Positions 40,497 to 50,572 of a stretch of DNA of 64,000 nucleotides are shown piece by piece. Position numbers and translations under genes: made by a program. How positions within the stretch are numbered: the first letter of the stretch is position 1; each line of letters opens with the position of its first letter. The stretch lies in NCBI RefSeq assembly GCF_900114995.1, contig NZ_FOUX01000002.1, forward strand, positions 1,054,001 through 1,118,000. The letters run 5' to 3'. The notes beneath the pieces are model-generated. The model searched no databases. It was not told the origin of the DNA and saw nothing but the letters and a program-made list of their open reading frames with translations. This DNA is from Chitinophaga sp. YR627 (GTDB lineage Bacteria > Bacteroidota > Bacteroidia > Chitinophagales > Chitinophagaceae).

Positions 40497-41831
40497 TTAT
40501 TTCACTTTGCTTTCATTTTTCAGGTTAATAGTTTCGTCTTCTTTCTCATATGTCAGGTAAAGCATCACAAGTGTTAACATTTCATCTGTCGATTTCATAT
40601 CTCCACTCGAGTAAATCAGCCGTGGTGGCGACGATGGGTTAGCCGGGTTAGCAGCGGTGTTATCGTAGGTCGCCTCTATATGGATGATTGTACCCTTGGG
40701 TAACTTCAACAATTTCGGATACCAGTAGACCTCCTGCCATTTGAAGTCCCAGTCAGTTACTGATACCATTTTAACGGTGTCTCCAGTAGGTGTAACGCCA
40801 AATGCTTTAAACTTTGTGCCGATGTAGTGCATATGTGGCCACACATACATCACTGACTGATCTTCGGGCACTGTAACTTTCAGACGGAAGGTTTTCACTG
40901 CATCCGCCGGTATATAAAAGTAAGGGTCAATGTCTTTCTCACCCACTCCGCCCGATCCGAAACTGACTGCCCGGATCTCTCTTTTGACTGGCGTTTTGGT
41001 GAAAAACAACTGGATCCCACTGATATTATCTTCTTCTTTTCCAACTGGTGCATAGTGCAATGTCAGCAATATGACACCACGCTTTGGCATTATCCAGCCG
41101 ATGTTTTTGGGATAAGATTCACAGGTAGCACCAGGAATCCATCCGCCGTAGTAGATCATATGCTGGCGAAACGGCACATATTGCACATACTTGTTCCGGT
41201 CATCTTCTGTGAGATTGATATAATCCTGTCCGGCGTAAATATCCAGATTCTGGTCAGGTACTGCGTCAATCTCATAATTTGCATGATGGATCACTTTCCG
41301 GTTGCTGGACACAAATTCGATCGCTTCCACATTCATATCAGCTGCTAACTCAAACGGTATCTTATACACAATAAACCGTTCTTTATTATCGCCCTGGATA
41401 TGAAAAGCTTTTGGCATCTGCAGCACGGTATCCGGCTTACGGTTATAATGTGTTCCCTCAACGAAATGTACTTCCTCCTGTGGGGCCACCTCTTTTCCTT
41501 TCGGCATTTTATTGTCAGCCCATTCAGCGATCATGGCAATCTCTTCGTCCGTCAGTCTTCTTTCATTAGCAAAAGAAGTATAGTGACTATCCGCTTTCCA
41601 TGGTGGCATGTACCTGCTTTGGGTGACCTGTTTTATAAATGTGGCCCTTTTGGCAACATCATCATATGTCATAAGTTCAAACGGTGCAGCATCTCCTTTT
41701 TTATGACAAGGTGTACAATTAGCATGAATGATCGGCGCTATGTGCTGATTCCATGTAATCTTCTGCGCTGACGCAGCCGACATCTCCCATAAAAATATTG
41801 ACAGTAAAATTATTACAACCCTGCACCGCAT
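40497..41831 (-). CDS. Secreted cytochrome c / copper type II monooxygenase fusion, paralogue B
   Basis: 444-residue paralogue of the 33641-34963 product with the same two-module plan. Signal peptide 1-23 (ending ASAQ) and haem motif CTPCH at 39-43 with YMPPW near 74. The copper ligands are His182-His183 (IHHAN), His259 (TLHYAP), His333 and His335 (PHMH) and Met418 (DEMLTL). All ligand positions are conserved between the two copies, so both are likely active. It follows the redoxin gene by 23 bp on the same strand, so the two are probably cotranscribed. Expected in the periplasm or on the surface; substrate unknown. Confidence 0.8.
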   Translation of the reverse strand: MRCRVVIILLSIFLWEMSAASAQKITWNQHIAPIIHANCTPCHKKGDAAPFELMTYDDVAKRATFIKQVTQSRYMPPWKADSHYTSFANERRLTDEEIAMIAEWADNKMPKGKEVAPQEEVHFVEGTHYNRKPDTVLQMPKAFHIQGDNKERFIVYKIPFELAADMNVEAIEFVSSNRKVIHHANYEIDAVPDQNLDIYAGQDYINLTEDDRNKYVQYVPFRQHMIYYGGWIPGATCESYPKNIGWIMPKRGVILLTLHYAPVGKEEDNISGIQLFFTKTPVKREIRAVSFGSGGVGEKDIDPYFYIPADAVKTFRLKVTVPEDQSVMYVWPHMHYIGTKFKAFGVTPTGDTVKMVSVTDWDFKWQEVYWYPKLLKLPKGTIIHIEATYDNTAANPANPSSPPRLIYSSGDMKSTDEMLTLVMLYLTYEKEDETINLKNESKVK

Positions 41832-41854
41832 ACTCGCCTGATTGGCATATTGAA

Positions 41855-42430
41855 TTAATAGTTACTGATAAGACAACCGATCGGTTGTGTAGCATAAGTC
41901 AGATCGCTTCCTGACAAAAGGTTTTCTATCGCCAGCGACAGGTACAGCTTTGTTGCTTTCGCACGTTTGGTACCCAGACCGGTCACCCAGTCATCGATCA
42001 GTCCTCTGTAATATTCCCGTCCGTTCTCTCCTATCAGCAGGGCTTCCGGTGTAACGGTTGCTCTCAGTGATGCTGCTGCATGTTTGTCAGGGTCCATTAG
42101 TATGGGAAAAGTAATTTTGTAGTCTTTGGCATATTCCGCAACTATCTCTCTCGTGAACGTTTTGCCGCTCACGATACCATAGAACTGTATTTCAGGATAT
42201 TTCTGCTGCATTGCCTGCAACACGGGGGCATAGTTTTTACATAAAGGACACTCTGGTGAAAGAAACAGGTATACAACTGCTTTTCCTCTTGGCTTTATGC
42301 TATGCGTTTTTCCGTTGTAATCTTTCAGGCTCTCTCCTGTTGTAAATCCGGTACCTGCTATCAGTTTTGTCGTAGTGGTTTGTAAGGATAGCAGTCCTGC
42401 CAACAGGACACACACAAGTAGTTTAGGCAT
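41855..42430 (-). CDS. Exported redoxin/thioredoxin-fold protein
   Basis: 191-residue AhpC/TSA or redoxin-type protein. The N-terminus MPKLLVCVLLAGLLSLQ is a signal sequence or anchor. SPECPLCKNYAPVLQAM (Cys61 and Cys64) is a CxxC redox site at the usual thioredoxin-fold place. FPILMDPDKHAAASLRATVTPEALLI matches the redoxin region with the cis-Pro (TPE). It lies 23 bp upstream of the cytochrome/copper monooxygenase gene B. Redoxin and cytochrome-monooxygenase together could handle thiol chemistry of haem attachment, copper loading or peroxide removal; which one is unknown. Confidence 0.82.
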   Translation of the reverse strand: MPKLLVCVLLAGLLSLQTTTTKLIAGTGFTTGESLKDYNGKTHSIKPRGKAVVYLFLSPECPLCKNYAPVLQAMQQKYPEIQFYGIVSGKTFTREIVAEYAKDYKITFPILMDPDKHAAASLRATVTPEALLIGENGREYYRGLIDDWVTGLGTKRAKATKLYLSLAIENLLSGSDLTYATQPIGCLISNY

Positions 42431-42592
42431 AGTGACTTTCGTTTTCTCATAACAATAAATCCGATCGTTGATGATGCGGCGTGGTACACAACCAGCGCTC
42501 AGGCTCTCATAGATTCTTACAGATGATCCGGTTGATTAAATCCCTTAGATGTTTTTCACGTGGAAGCAAGATACAATAAAACAGGTAATAAA

Positions 42593-42621
42593 AAAACTCC
42601 ATGCATGATGCATGGAGTTTT
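42593..42621 (-). terminator. Terminator of SusCD locus 2
   Basis: 12-bp stem (42593-42604 with 42610-42621), 5-base loop, T-rich tail on the minus strand, 19 bp after the SusD stop. Confidence 0.85.
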
Positions 42622-42639
42622 CCTTATATCTCATGAGTA

Positions 42640-44532
42640 CTAGTGCTTAGCCCACCAGAGCGGCGTCAGTACAGCATCTGTTCCTGCAAGGAGAGAAACG
42701 GCCTGCTGATAACCGGCAGGGTTGCTGTTAGACAGGCTGCTCGGGTATCTGATACGCTGTGGGAAGAACTTGATGTCGCTGGTCATATAGTTGCTGGCAG
42801 TCAGTGCCGGCAGGTTTGGCAGCGGACGTTCGATCGCCGGATTTTCATAGAACGGCAGACCTAATCTACGCTGATCGTTCCATGATTCCAGTGGTAACCA
42901 AGGTACCTGCGCAATGAATTTCTGTGTAATGATCTTCGTCAACGCGTCGTTCTTAACAGTACCACCTTTATACAGTGTGTTGGAAGGATAAAGGATGTTA
43001 GCAGTACCAGGCGCTTTTGTATAAGCATCGATGTAGTTCATCGCGTGTGTAGCAGGAGGTTCTGCGGTATGTCCCCAGCTTACGGAAGTACCAACGTTAT
43101 TGTAGGCAGTTGAAGTCAGGTATGTACCCAGGAATTGCGTTACACCCCAGTATTCGAAGCTTTTTGCAATACCTGTTTCATATGCAGCCTGTGCAGCTAC
43201 CGGCGTGGCCCAGCCTCTTACAGCAGCTTCTGCCATCAGGAAATAAGTTTCCCAAGGTCCGAAGAAGATACGCTGAGAAGTACTGTTTCTGAAACGCTGT
43301 GCCAGACGAGGATTTGTACCAGGGTAGGTATACAGGAAGTTCTTAGCCCCTTTCTCACCCCAGTCACCGGTAGTAGAAGCATTCCATGTAAATGTAGCAT
43401 CTACTTCACCATAACCATCCATGTTGCGTTTTACAGTTTTCGCATCATTGGTATAGGTTGGATAAGGAGAGAAATCTGCGTTGTTAAACTGACCAGGAAT
43501 GATAAATGCTTTATAAGCACGTGGGTCCATTACTTCATGCAGACCGTCAAACCAGTAACCGATCGTTGGTTCGTTAGACATGGATGCCATGTGATTGGCA
43601 AACTTCAGACCGATGTAAGCAGCAGGTTTGATATAGGCCTGCAGGGAATCCGGCAGCTGTTGCTGAGAAGTAACGCCACCCAGACCGATATACAGGTTGT
43701 TCAGTGTAGCTGACAGCAGCTGTGCGTTCCACTCACGGCTCATTACACCAGTCAGGTCATCCCATCCTGGTTTCTCCTGTACTTTGAAAGTATGATCAGC
43801 ATCAGTGATCAGCATACCTGAAGCAGCCGCTGCTTCAAATTCCGCTTTCGCTTTTGCACCATCTACTTCAGACAAACGCATTGCCAGACGCATACGCAGA
43901 GAGTTCGCATAACGTTTCCATTTTGCATAGTTGAAACCGTATGCCGGATCAAAACTACCTACTCCATCTGCATTAGCTACTGATTCGTCGATAGCTGCAA
44001 CGGCTTCGCTCAGTTCTTTCAGTGCGTAGTAGTACACATCTTTCACACTGGAGAAAGATGGGTTTGAGCCCTGGAAGCCTTCGATCGGCATTGGACCAAA
44101 GTTATCAGACGCTTCGCTCAACAGGTAGGCACGCCAGATACGCGCAACCTGTAAGAGATTTTTGGTGTATGGTTTCGCGGTGTTGTTAGCAATTCTTGAA
44201 TCTGCCAGTTGCACTGCCAGATTCGCACCATTCAGCCAACCAGATACCTGGTTGTAGTAAGCGGTTGTCCATCCGTCATCATATCCACCACTGGATAAAC
44301 CACCCTGTCTGTGCTGACGGCCGGCTGTTTTCCAGTACAGTACGAAAGAACGTTCCGCTACGTCAGGGTTCATCTGCGCACCGGTAATAGAACCGTTGAT
44401 CGCATATTCAACCTCAACCTGATTTTCGTTTGCCGAATTCGGATCGTTGTTGATCTCCTCGAATTTGGAGCATGACTGAAACAGCATGCTACCGGCCATT
44501 AATATACAAGCACTCTTTATTATACTTTTCAT
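42640..44532 (-). CDS. SusD/RagB-like nutrient-binding lipoprotein, locus 2
   Basis: Surface lipoprotein of about 630 residues. ATG 44532 (MKSIIKSA) is preferred over the TTG abutting the SusC stop, since it begins a clean lipoprotein signal with lipobox Cys21 (SMLFQSC). SusD_like_2 features: EASDNFGPMPIEGF, ANSLRMRLAMRLSEVDG, a C-terminal QVPWLPLESWNDQRRLGLPFYENP and a final LTPLWWAKH. The last Trp-Trp motif also occurs at the ends of the SusD proteins of loci 3 and 4. It partners the SusC encoded immediately upstream. Somewhat longer than the other three SusD proteins here. Confidence 0.9.
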   Translation of the reverse strand: MKSIIKSACILMAGSMLFQSCSKFEEINNDPNSANENQVEVEYAINGSITGAQMNPDVAERSFVLYWKTAGRQHRQGGLSSGGYDDGWTTAYYNQVSGWLNGANLAVQLADSRIANNTAKPYTKNLLQVARIWRAYLLSEASDNFGPMPIEGFQGSNPSFSSVKDVYYYALKELSEAVAAIDESVANADGVGSFDPAYGFNYAKWKRYANSLRMRLAMRLSEVDGAKAKAEFEAAAASGMLITDADHTFKVQEKPGWDDLTGVMSREWNAQLLSATLNNLYIGLGGVTSQQQLPDSLQAYIKPAAYIGLKFANHMASMSNEPTIGYWFDGLHEVMDPRAYKAFIIPGQFNNADFSPYPTYTNDAKTVKRNMDGYGEVDATFTWNASTTGDWGEKGAKNFLYTYPGTNPRLAQRFRNSTSQRIFFGPWETYFLMAEAAVRGWATPVAAQAAYETGIAKSFEYWGVTQFLGTYLTSTAYNNVGTSVSWGHTAEPPATHAMNYIDAYTKAPGTANILYPSNTLYKGGTVKNDALTKIITQKFIAQVPWLPLESWNDQRRLGLPFYENPAIERPLPNLPALTASNYMTSDIKFFPQRIRYPSSLSNSNPAGYQQAVSLLAGTDAVLTPLWWAKH

Positions 44533-44553
44533 AAAATCTCTTTTTTTCAGCAA

Positions 44554-47500
44554 TTAGAAACTAACGGATAAATTGAACAGGAAAGTGCGGGAAGTAGGCG
44601 CACTACCGGCTTCAAAACCAATAGCATTCGTGTTAGTCGCATATACAGACTCCGGATCTATGCCTTTCATGTGGCTGGAGATGAGCCATACGTTTGTGCA
44701 GGACAGACCTACGCTCGCTCTCTGGATCAGCGTTTTAGATAATAATCTGGAAGGCAGATTATAAGAAACGTTCAGATTTCTCAGACGGATGTTTGATGCA
44801 TCATACAGATTGTTTTCCACGATACCTACGTTAGTACCATTCAGTGCGTTTGCAAAATACTGCTCAGGTCTTACAGCAACTGTATTTGGATCATATGTTT
44901 TGGTTGCATCATTATAGATCACACCATCCACAACGATATCATCACGTCTGCCATTCACAACAGTTTCTGCTGCTGCACCACTTCTCTGTAAACCAGAAAG
45001 TGTACCAGAGAACATTTTACCACCAAAACGGCCATCTACCTGGAAGCCCAGAGACAGTGCCTTATAGTAGAAAGTGTTGGTGATACCCAGCATCGCTGTT
45101 GGCTGCTGATTACCCAATCTTACCTTGTTAGCGGAAGCCAGCGGATAACCACTTGCATTCACGATCATTTTGCCAAAAGCAGGGCTGGCAGGATCAGTTA
45201 CTCTCTGGAATGCAGTACCCCAGATCTCACCATATTTTTCACCAGCTGCTGCATAGATCTGCACATCATCAAATCCACCTAAAGAATACAGGGAAACACC
45301 CGGCGCGATTTCTTTTACAGTGTTTTTGTTGTTGGAGAAGTTAGCACCCAGGTCCCATGAGAAACCGGATGGGTTTTCTACTACACGTGCATTCAGCATT
45401 AACTCGATACCTGTATTTTCGATATTACCAGCGTTGATCTTTTTGCTGGAGTAACCACTCAGTGGGTCCATTGGCAGATCGATCAGCTGACGGGTAGCGT
45501 TGGATTTATACCATGCAAAGTCTACGCTCAGGCGGTTTTTGAAGAGCTTCAGTTCAGCACCCACCTCAGTAGATTTAATGAGCTCACTTCTTACATTCGC
45601 ATCGAACAGGATGTTCTTTCTTTTCACAACGGTATTACCGTTAGGGTCTTTACTTACATCATAAGTATTGTACAGGCTGTAAGGAGCAAGGTCATTACCT
45701 ACCATTGCATAAGACGCACGTACTTTACCATATGATAACCAGCTAGGCGCTTCGCCACCCAGGTGACTGATCATGTCTGTCACGATGAGGGAAGTGCTCA
45801 CAGATGGATAGAAGTAAGATCTGTTTGCTTTGCTGAGTGCAGAAGACCAGTCATTACGCAGTGTTACGTCTACGAACCAGTAAGCATCCCAGTTTACGCC
45901 GATAGTACCGTATACGGAGTTGATTCTCTTTTCAGAAGAAGATGGTGTGATACTTGGATTGGATTTACCATTGTTCAGGAAGAAGAAGTCAGGGATCTGT
46001 AATTCACCAACACTTGCATCCAGACGATCACGCTGTTGTCTCATCAGGTTACCACCTGCTGTTACCGCACCACCCAGTTTACCAAACAGGTTGTCTTTAC
46101 GCGCAGAGATCAACGCACTGTAGTTAATTTCAGAGAAAGTCTCTTTGCTGCGGCTGTAGCTGCCGTTCGCCGGAGAAGGGCTGCCTGCATAACGTTTTGC
46201 TTCTGCATTTGTACCGTAGAAGTCAGCACCTGCTTTCAACTCAGCGTTCAACCAGGAAGTGAAATCATATTTTAATGATCCTGTCATCAGGAAACGGTCT
46301 CTGATATCTTCGTTCAGGTCATACAGTTTTGCCCAGTATGGGTTTACTGCGTTACCAGAACCGAACCACAGCATTTTACCGTTATCTCTTTTAGCAGCGC
46401 TGAAATCTCTGATATCAAGGTTTGTTGGCAGACCATATAGTGTACGGAATACGTTACCAGTGTTATCACCATTCTGTGGACGGTTATTCGCCTTTGAATT
46501 GATGTACTGTACTTTCGTATCACTTGTCCAACGTTTGTTCTCACCGAAACGGGATACTGCACGTGCGGTCAGGTTAGTACGATTCAGTTTGCTGCCTGGG
46601 ATGATACCTTTATCAGTCAGATGTGTAATAGAGGTGTAAACAGATGTACCCTCACTTACCTGCTGCTGGAAGGAAATTGTGTTTTTGAAGTTGAACCCTT
46701 TATCGAAGTAGTTCTTCACATTATCATAAGCCTGCAGGGTAGTTTGTTTACCTGACCAGTCAGTTACGCTCTGGCCATCGAGTGCCGGTCCCCAGCTGCT
46801 GGTACCATCTGCGGCGAAAATACCTTCGTTCCCCTGTCCGAATCTGTTTTGTCTGTCAGGCGTTGCAAAGATTTCGGAGAAACCTACCTGAGAAGTATAG
46901 GTGATACCTGCACCTTTCTGTTTTCTACCTGTTTTGGTGGTGATCAGGATCACACCGTTACCTGCGCGGGAACCATACAGAGCCGCAGCAGAAGGGCCTT
47001 TCAGTACTGACATGGTTTCGATATCATCAGGGTTGATATCTGCCAGACCGTTACCCATATCTTTAGAAGGGTTCCAGTAGTCGTTATTCGTAGCACCGGT
47101 GAAGTTATCCAAAGGGATACCATCTACCACGATCAATGGCTGGTTTGTACCAGTCAGGGAGTTGTTACCACGAAGGTTGATTTTTGTAGAACCAGCAGGA
47201 CCGTTACTGGAGCGTAATACCTGGAGACCAGATACTTTACCGCTCAATGCGTTTGCCAGGTTAGATTCTCTTGCTTCCACCAGTTTATCGCCACTTACTT
47301 CCTGCAGTGCGTAACCCAGTGATTTCTTTTCACGTTTGATACCTAATGCGGTTACTACTACTTCACCGAGGTTTTTGTTATCTACTGCCAGACTTACATT
47401 CAAGCTGGAGTTGCCATTTACGGCTATTTCCTGTGAGATAAAACCGATTCCGGAAATTACCAGCACAGCTTTGGGGTTTACCTGTAATCTGAAGGAGCCG

Positions 47501-47670
47501 GCCGCATCTGTAAGCGCGCCGTTTTTAGTGCCTTTTTCGAGGATCGTAATGCCTGGCAGCGGACTGCCGTCTGCGTCTCTGATAGTACCTGATACCGCTT
47601 GTTTATCCTGGGCGGACACGTTGAAGCATACGCATAGGAATAGCGATAAAAAGATCAGTAATCTTCTCAT
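44554..47670 (-). CDS. SusC/RagA-type TonB-dependent outer-membrane transporter, locus 2
   Basis: 1038 residues from ATG 47670 (MRRLLIFLSLFLCVCFNVSAQ, signal peptide); the frame extends to 47721 with non-signal residues. Regulatory-like beta domain about 25-95 (VSGTIRDADGSPLPGITILEKG), then GEVVVTALG. The plug contains NLRGNNSLTGTNQPLIVVDG and DIETMSVLKGPSAAALYGSRAGN; a 22-strand barrel ends LFNLSVSF. No STN domain. The 486-bp upstream gap carries two CG-centred palindromes likely bound by the adjacent LacI-family regulator. Substrate unknown. Confidence 0.93.
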   Translation of the reverse strand: MRRLLIFLSLFLCVCFNVSAQDKQAVSGTIRDADGSPLPGITILEKGTKNGALTDAAGSFRLQVNPKAVLVISGIGFISQEIAVNGNSSLNVSLAVDNKNLGEVVVTALGIKREKKSLGYALQEVSGDKLVEARESNLANALSGKVSGLQVLRSSNGPAGSTKINLRGNNSLTGTNQPLIVVDGIPLDNFTGATNNDYWNPSKDMGNGLADINPDDIETMSVLKGPSAAALYGSRAGNGVILITTKTGRKQKGAGITYTSQVGFSEIFATPDRQNRFGQGNEGIFAADGTSSWGPALDGQSVTDWSGKQTTLQAYDNVKNYFDKGFNFKNTISFQQQVSEGTSVYTSITHLTDKGIIPGSKLNRTNLTARAVSRFGENKRWTSDTKVQYINSKANNRPQNGDNTGNVFRTLYGLPTNLDIRDFSAAKRDNGKMLWFGSGNAVNPYWAKLYDLNEDIRDRFLMTGSLKYDFTSWLNAELKAGADFYGTNAEAKRYAGSPSPANGSYSRSKETFSEINYSALISARKDNLFGKLGGAVTAGGNLMRQQRDRLDASVGELQIPDFFFLNNGKSNPSITPSSSEKRINSVYGTIGVNWDAYWFVDVTLRNDWSSALSKANRSYFYPSVSTSLIVTDMISHLGGEAPSWLSYGKVRASYAMVGNDLAPYSLYNTYDVSKDPNGNTVVKRKNILFDANVRSELIKSTEVGAELKLFKNRLSVDFAWYKSNATRQLIDLPMDPLSGYSSKKINAGNIENTGIELMLNARVVENPSGFSWDLGANFSNNKNTVKEIAPGVSLYSLGGFDDVQIYAAAGEKYGEIWGTAFQRVTDPASPAFGKMIVNASGYPLASANKVRLGNQQPTAMLGITNTFYYKALSLGFQVDGRFGGKMFSGTLSGLQRSGAAAETVVNGRRDDIVVDGVIYNDATKTYDPNTVAVRPEQYFANALNGTNVGIVENNLYDASNIRLRNLNVSYNLPSRLLSKTLIQRASVGLSCTNVWLISSHMKGIDPESVYATNTNAIGFEAGSAPTSRTFLFNLSVSF

Positions 47671-47884
47671 AGTTCGATAGATTGATGATGAATGTGGATA
47701 ATAAAAAATATGACAATGCAACCAGTTAAACCGATATGCAATAGATGCATACAGCTAAGCAGCTCCCGTTTGTTTTTCCGTGTTTCTGTCCCTCTGTTTT
47801 GTTAATTAATTATTTAGAAATTTCCCGAGTCCTGAATAATTAGTTGGTGGAATGATTTAGTTCCAGTTGATTTAAATATTGTTG

Positions 47885-47925
47885 ATAACGTTTTCCTGCC
47901 TGAGCAGATGCTATAAAAACGTTTT
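47885..47925. promoter_or_regulatory. Pair of CG-centred palindromes, probable LacI-family operators
   Basis: AAAACGTTTT (47916-47925, perfect) and ATAACGTTTT (47885-47894, one mismatch) have centres 31 bp apart, close to three helical turns. A central CG flanked by A/T arms is typical of LacI-family operators. They lie in the 486-bp gap between SusC-2 and the lacI-type gene. Nothing else that looks like a gene was seen in this gap. Confidence 0.55.
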
Positions 47926-48156
47926 AGTAGTTCTCGCTTACAGTTCGGTAAAAATACAGTAGTTCCACACTAATCAAATGACACAATGATGTTATATTCC
48001 TAAGTAGTAACGCACATAATATCTGAAACTATAACATGAAAAGACCATAAAAGGCGGACGCCATAGAAATGTTGTGTGGAAATACCTTATTTTTTGAAAA
48101 TTGATATAATAAATGATAGCATAGTATCAGTCTTCCCATATCGTGGCATGTGGAAA

Positions 48157-49194
48157 TCAGACGTTCACATGGTGAACAGCAGGTATAGATGATTCTCTTT
48201 TTCTAAGTTCAAGAGACAATACAACATGTTGCGGGGCGCTTGCTTCAGTACTATGTTCCAGTTCTGCGATCAGCATATGTATCAGACGGCGGCCTATTTC
48301 TTCTACCGGCTGTGCTACGCAGGTGATAGAAGGGCTGTGCAGACGGAAAATGTCATGATCATCGAAGCTGACCATGCCGATGTCAGTACCAATATGCAAA
48401 CCGATAGAACGGATACTTTCTATCCCACAGATACCCAGGTAGTTAGTAGCAAAAAACAAGGCATCCAGGTCTTTATTTTGTTGCAGGTACTGCGTAATTT
48501 CCTGAATGAATCCGGCTCTGTCCAGGTCAAAAGGAAGGCGTTTGATCACATTTTTATCTGCGGGCAGGTCATGTTTCTTCAGGGCATCCACAAAGCCATC
48601 CAGTCGCTGCTGCATCTGGATCTGAGCGGAAGTAGTTGTGATGATACCGATCTTTTTGTAGCCCTGTTCAACCAGGTGACTGACAGCAGTATAGGCTCCC
48701 TGGAAGTTATCTACTACCACATAGTTGGAATCGGCAATATTGGGAAAATAGCGGTCCATCAGTACAACCGGCTTTTGCAATGCGGCAATTTCCTTGTCGA
48801 GATTGAGCGTAGGGGTAATAATATAACCATCTACCTGGCGGTAACGCAATACTTCGAGCAGGCCTTTGGCTTTCTCTTCATTGTCTTCAGTACTGCCGAA
48901 AAGCACTTTATAACCAAACTTATCAGCTTCGTCCTCAACTACTTTGGCAACATTGGCAAAAAAGATGTTGGCGATGTCTTCTACTATTAATCCGATAGTT
49001 TTCGTTTTGCCGGTGCGCAGTCCTCTGGCAAGCTGGTTAGGCTTATATTTTAGTTTTCCTGCTATTTTCAGGATCCTTTTGCTGACCTGTTCACTGATTC
49101 TTTTTTCTTTGCCTTTACCATTTAATACAAAAGAAACTGTTGTAGGAGAAACACCTGCCTCTTGGGCAATATCTTTAATGGATATTCCTTTCAC
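48157..49194 (-). CDS. LacI-family transcriptional regulator
   Basis: 345-residue DNA-binding repressor. The N-terminal helix-turn-helix ISIKDIAQEAGVSPTTVSFVLNG (residues 4-26) and hinge helix NQLARGLRTGKTKTIGLIV (residues 53-71) are canonical. The periplasmic-binding-protein-like effector domain follows, with FANVAKVVEDEADKFGYKVL and GMVSFDDHDIFRLHSPSITCV. Such proteins sense a sugar or nucleoside. It lies upstream of SusCD locus 2 in the same direction and is separated from it by the two palindromes, so it likely controls that locus and itself. Confidence 0.93.
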   Translation of the reverse strand: MKGISIKDIAQEAGVSPTTVSFVLNGKGKEKRISEQVSKRILKIAGKLKYKPNQLARGLRTGKTKTIGLIVEDIANIFFANVAKVVEDEADKFGYKVLFGSTEDNEEKAKGLLEVLRYRQVDGYIITPTLNLDKEIAALQKPVVLMDRYFPNIADSNYVVVDNFQGAYTAVSHLVEQGYKKIGIITTTSAQIQMQQRLDGFVDALKKHDLPADKNVIKRLPFDLDRAGFIQEITQYLQQNKDLDALFFATNYLGICGIESIRSIGLHIGTDIGMVSFDDHDIFRLHSPSITCVAQPVEEIGRRLIHMLIAELEHSTEASAPQHVVLSLELRKRESSIPAVHHVNV

Positions 49195-49477
49195 GAAATT
49201 CAGATTTGGTTTGATATTCGTTAGAAAATTAGAATCTTAAGTGCAGATTGCCAAATAAAATAATATCAGGGTCGGATTTTTTTCAATCTGATTATTACGA
49301 ATAAATGATGCTTTTTTAACCAAAATTTGATAATTTGGCACTTTCTGAGAAAAAGTTCTGTCAGGGGGATTTTAATTACTGCCAGCTTGCAAATGGCAGG
49401 GGTCATATACCAGGATAGTGTTTACTACTGTTTCGAGAGTCATTACAGGGTTAAAGGGAAGTTTAAATTATAATTAC

Positions 49478-50353
49478 ATGAAACCCATACTTATAAAAGT
49501 GGGGGCATTTGCCGACAATCAGATCACGATCATTGAGCGATGTGATCCTTATTTCAATACGCCGTTTCATTTTCATCCGGAATGCGAGCTGGTATTCGTG
49601 ATGGAAAGTAATGGCAAGAGGATCGTGGGGGATAGCATTGAAAGTTTTGATGTAGGCGACATGGTATTTTTGGGGCCACACATTCCACACGTATGGTATA
49701 ATGACGAAAGCTACCACAAAAACAATGATCAGCTGAAAGCAAGGTCTGTAGTGATCTATTTTCCGAAAGACATTTTCGGAGAGAAGTTCTATGGCTTGCC
49801 GGAAACCAAATCGCTGACGGATCTCTTTCACAGGGCGCAGCGCGGTATGAAAATACTGGGCCCCACCTATGACCTGCTGAAAGAACAGATACTGTCCCTG
49901 CCTAAAAAAGAAGGACTGGAACGCATCATTTCCCTGCTCAGCATCCTTAAGATACTGGCGGAAACGAAAGATGTACAGTATCTCGCCAGCACCGGTTATT
50001 CACATGCTTTCAATGCAAAAGACAATCATAAGATTGACGAAGTTTTCAAGTATGTGATGGGTAATTTCTCTAAAGAGATATCCCTGCAGGACGTAGCCAG
50101 CATTACCAACCTCTCTCCACAGTCGTTCTGCCGTTTCTTTAAGAACCGTACAAAGAAATCCTTTGTGCAGTTCCTCAATGAAGTACGTATTGGCCATGCC
50201 TGTAAGCGACTGACCGAGGAAGACTGGTCTATTGCAGAAATTGCCTATTCCTGTGGATTTAAAAATCTTTCCAACTTCAACCGCTTTTTCAAAGAGATTG
50301 TCGGTAAAACACCGAAGGAATATAAGAACGAATTAAGACTGAAAGAAGCGTGA
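49478..50353 (+). CDS. AraC-family transcriptional regulator with cupin sensor
   Basis: 291 residues from ATG 49478 (MKPILIKVG); upstream codons in frame (to 49418) do not look conserved. The N-terminal cupin contains FHFHPECELVFVMESNG and FLGPHIPHVWYND, typical of sugar-sensing AraC proteins. The C-terminal pair of helix-turn-helix motifs comprises SLQDVASITNLSPQSFCRFFK and SIAEIAYSCGFKNLSNFNRFFKE, with final KTPKEYK. It is divergent from the lacI-type gene across 283 bp. Likely target is one of the adjacent SusCD loci. A 219-bp gap without a gene follows. Confidence 0.92.
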   Translation: MKPILIKVGAFADNQITIIERCDPYFNTPFHFHPECELVFVMESNGKRIVGDSIESFDVGDMVFLGPHIPHVWYNDESYHKNNDQLKARSVVIYFPKDIFGEKFYGLPETKSLTDLFHRAQRGMKILGPTYDLLKEQILSLPKKEGLERIISLLSILKILAETKDVQYLASTGYSHAFNAKDNHKIDEVFKYVMGNFSKEISLQDVASITNLSPQSFCRFFKNRTKKSFVQFLNEVRIGHACKRLTEEDWSIAEIAYSCGFKNLSNFNRFFKEIVGKTPKEYKNELRLKEA

Positions 50354-50572
50354 GATCTACGCTTATAATGCCTTACTCCTAAAAATAGTAATCCTATGCA
50401 CTGATCCTCAGCCAGGTAAGCACCATGGCGTGGATAGACCATTGCAAATTATTTGGTAATTGAGTAAAATGTATTAATTTCCTTCCGGCTGATAACGAAA
50501 GATGCCAATATAAATGGAGTTATTTGCTGATAATAAACCATTTATCAACCAAAATCTCTTTTTCTGTATTCC

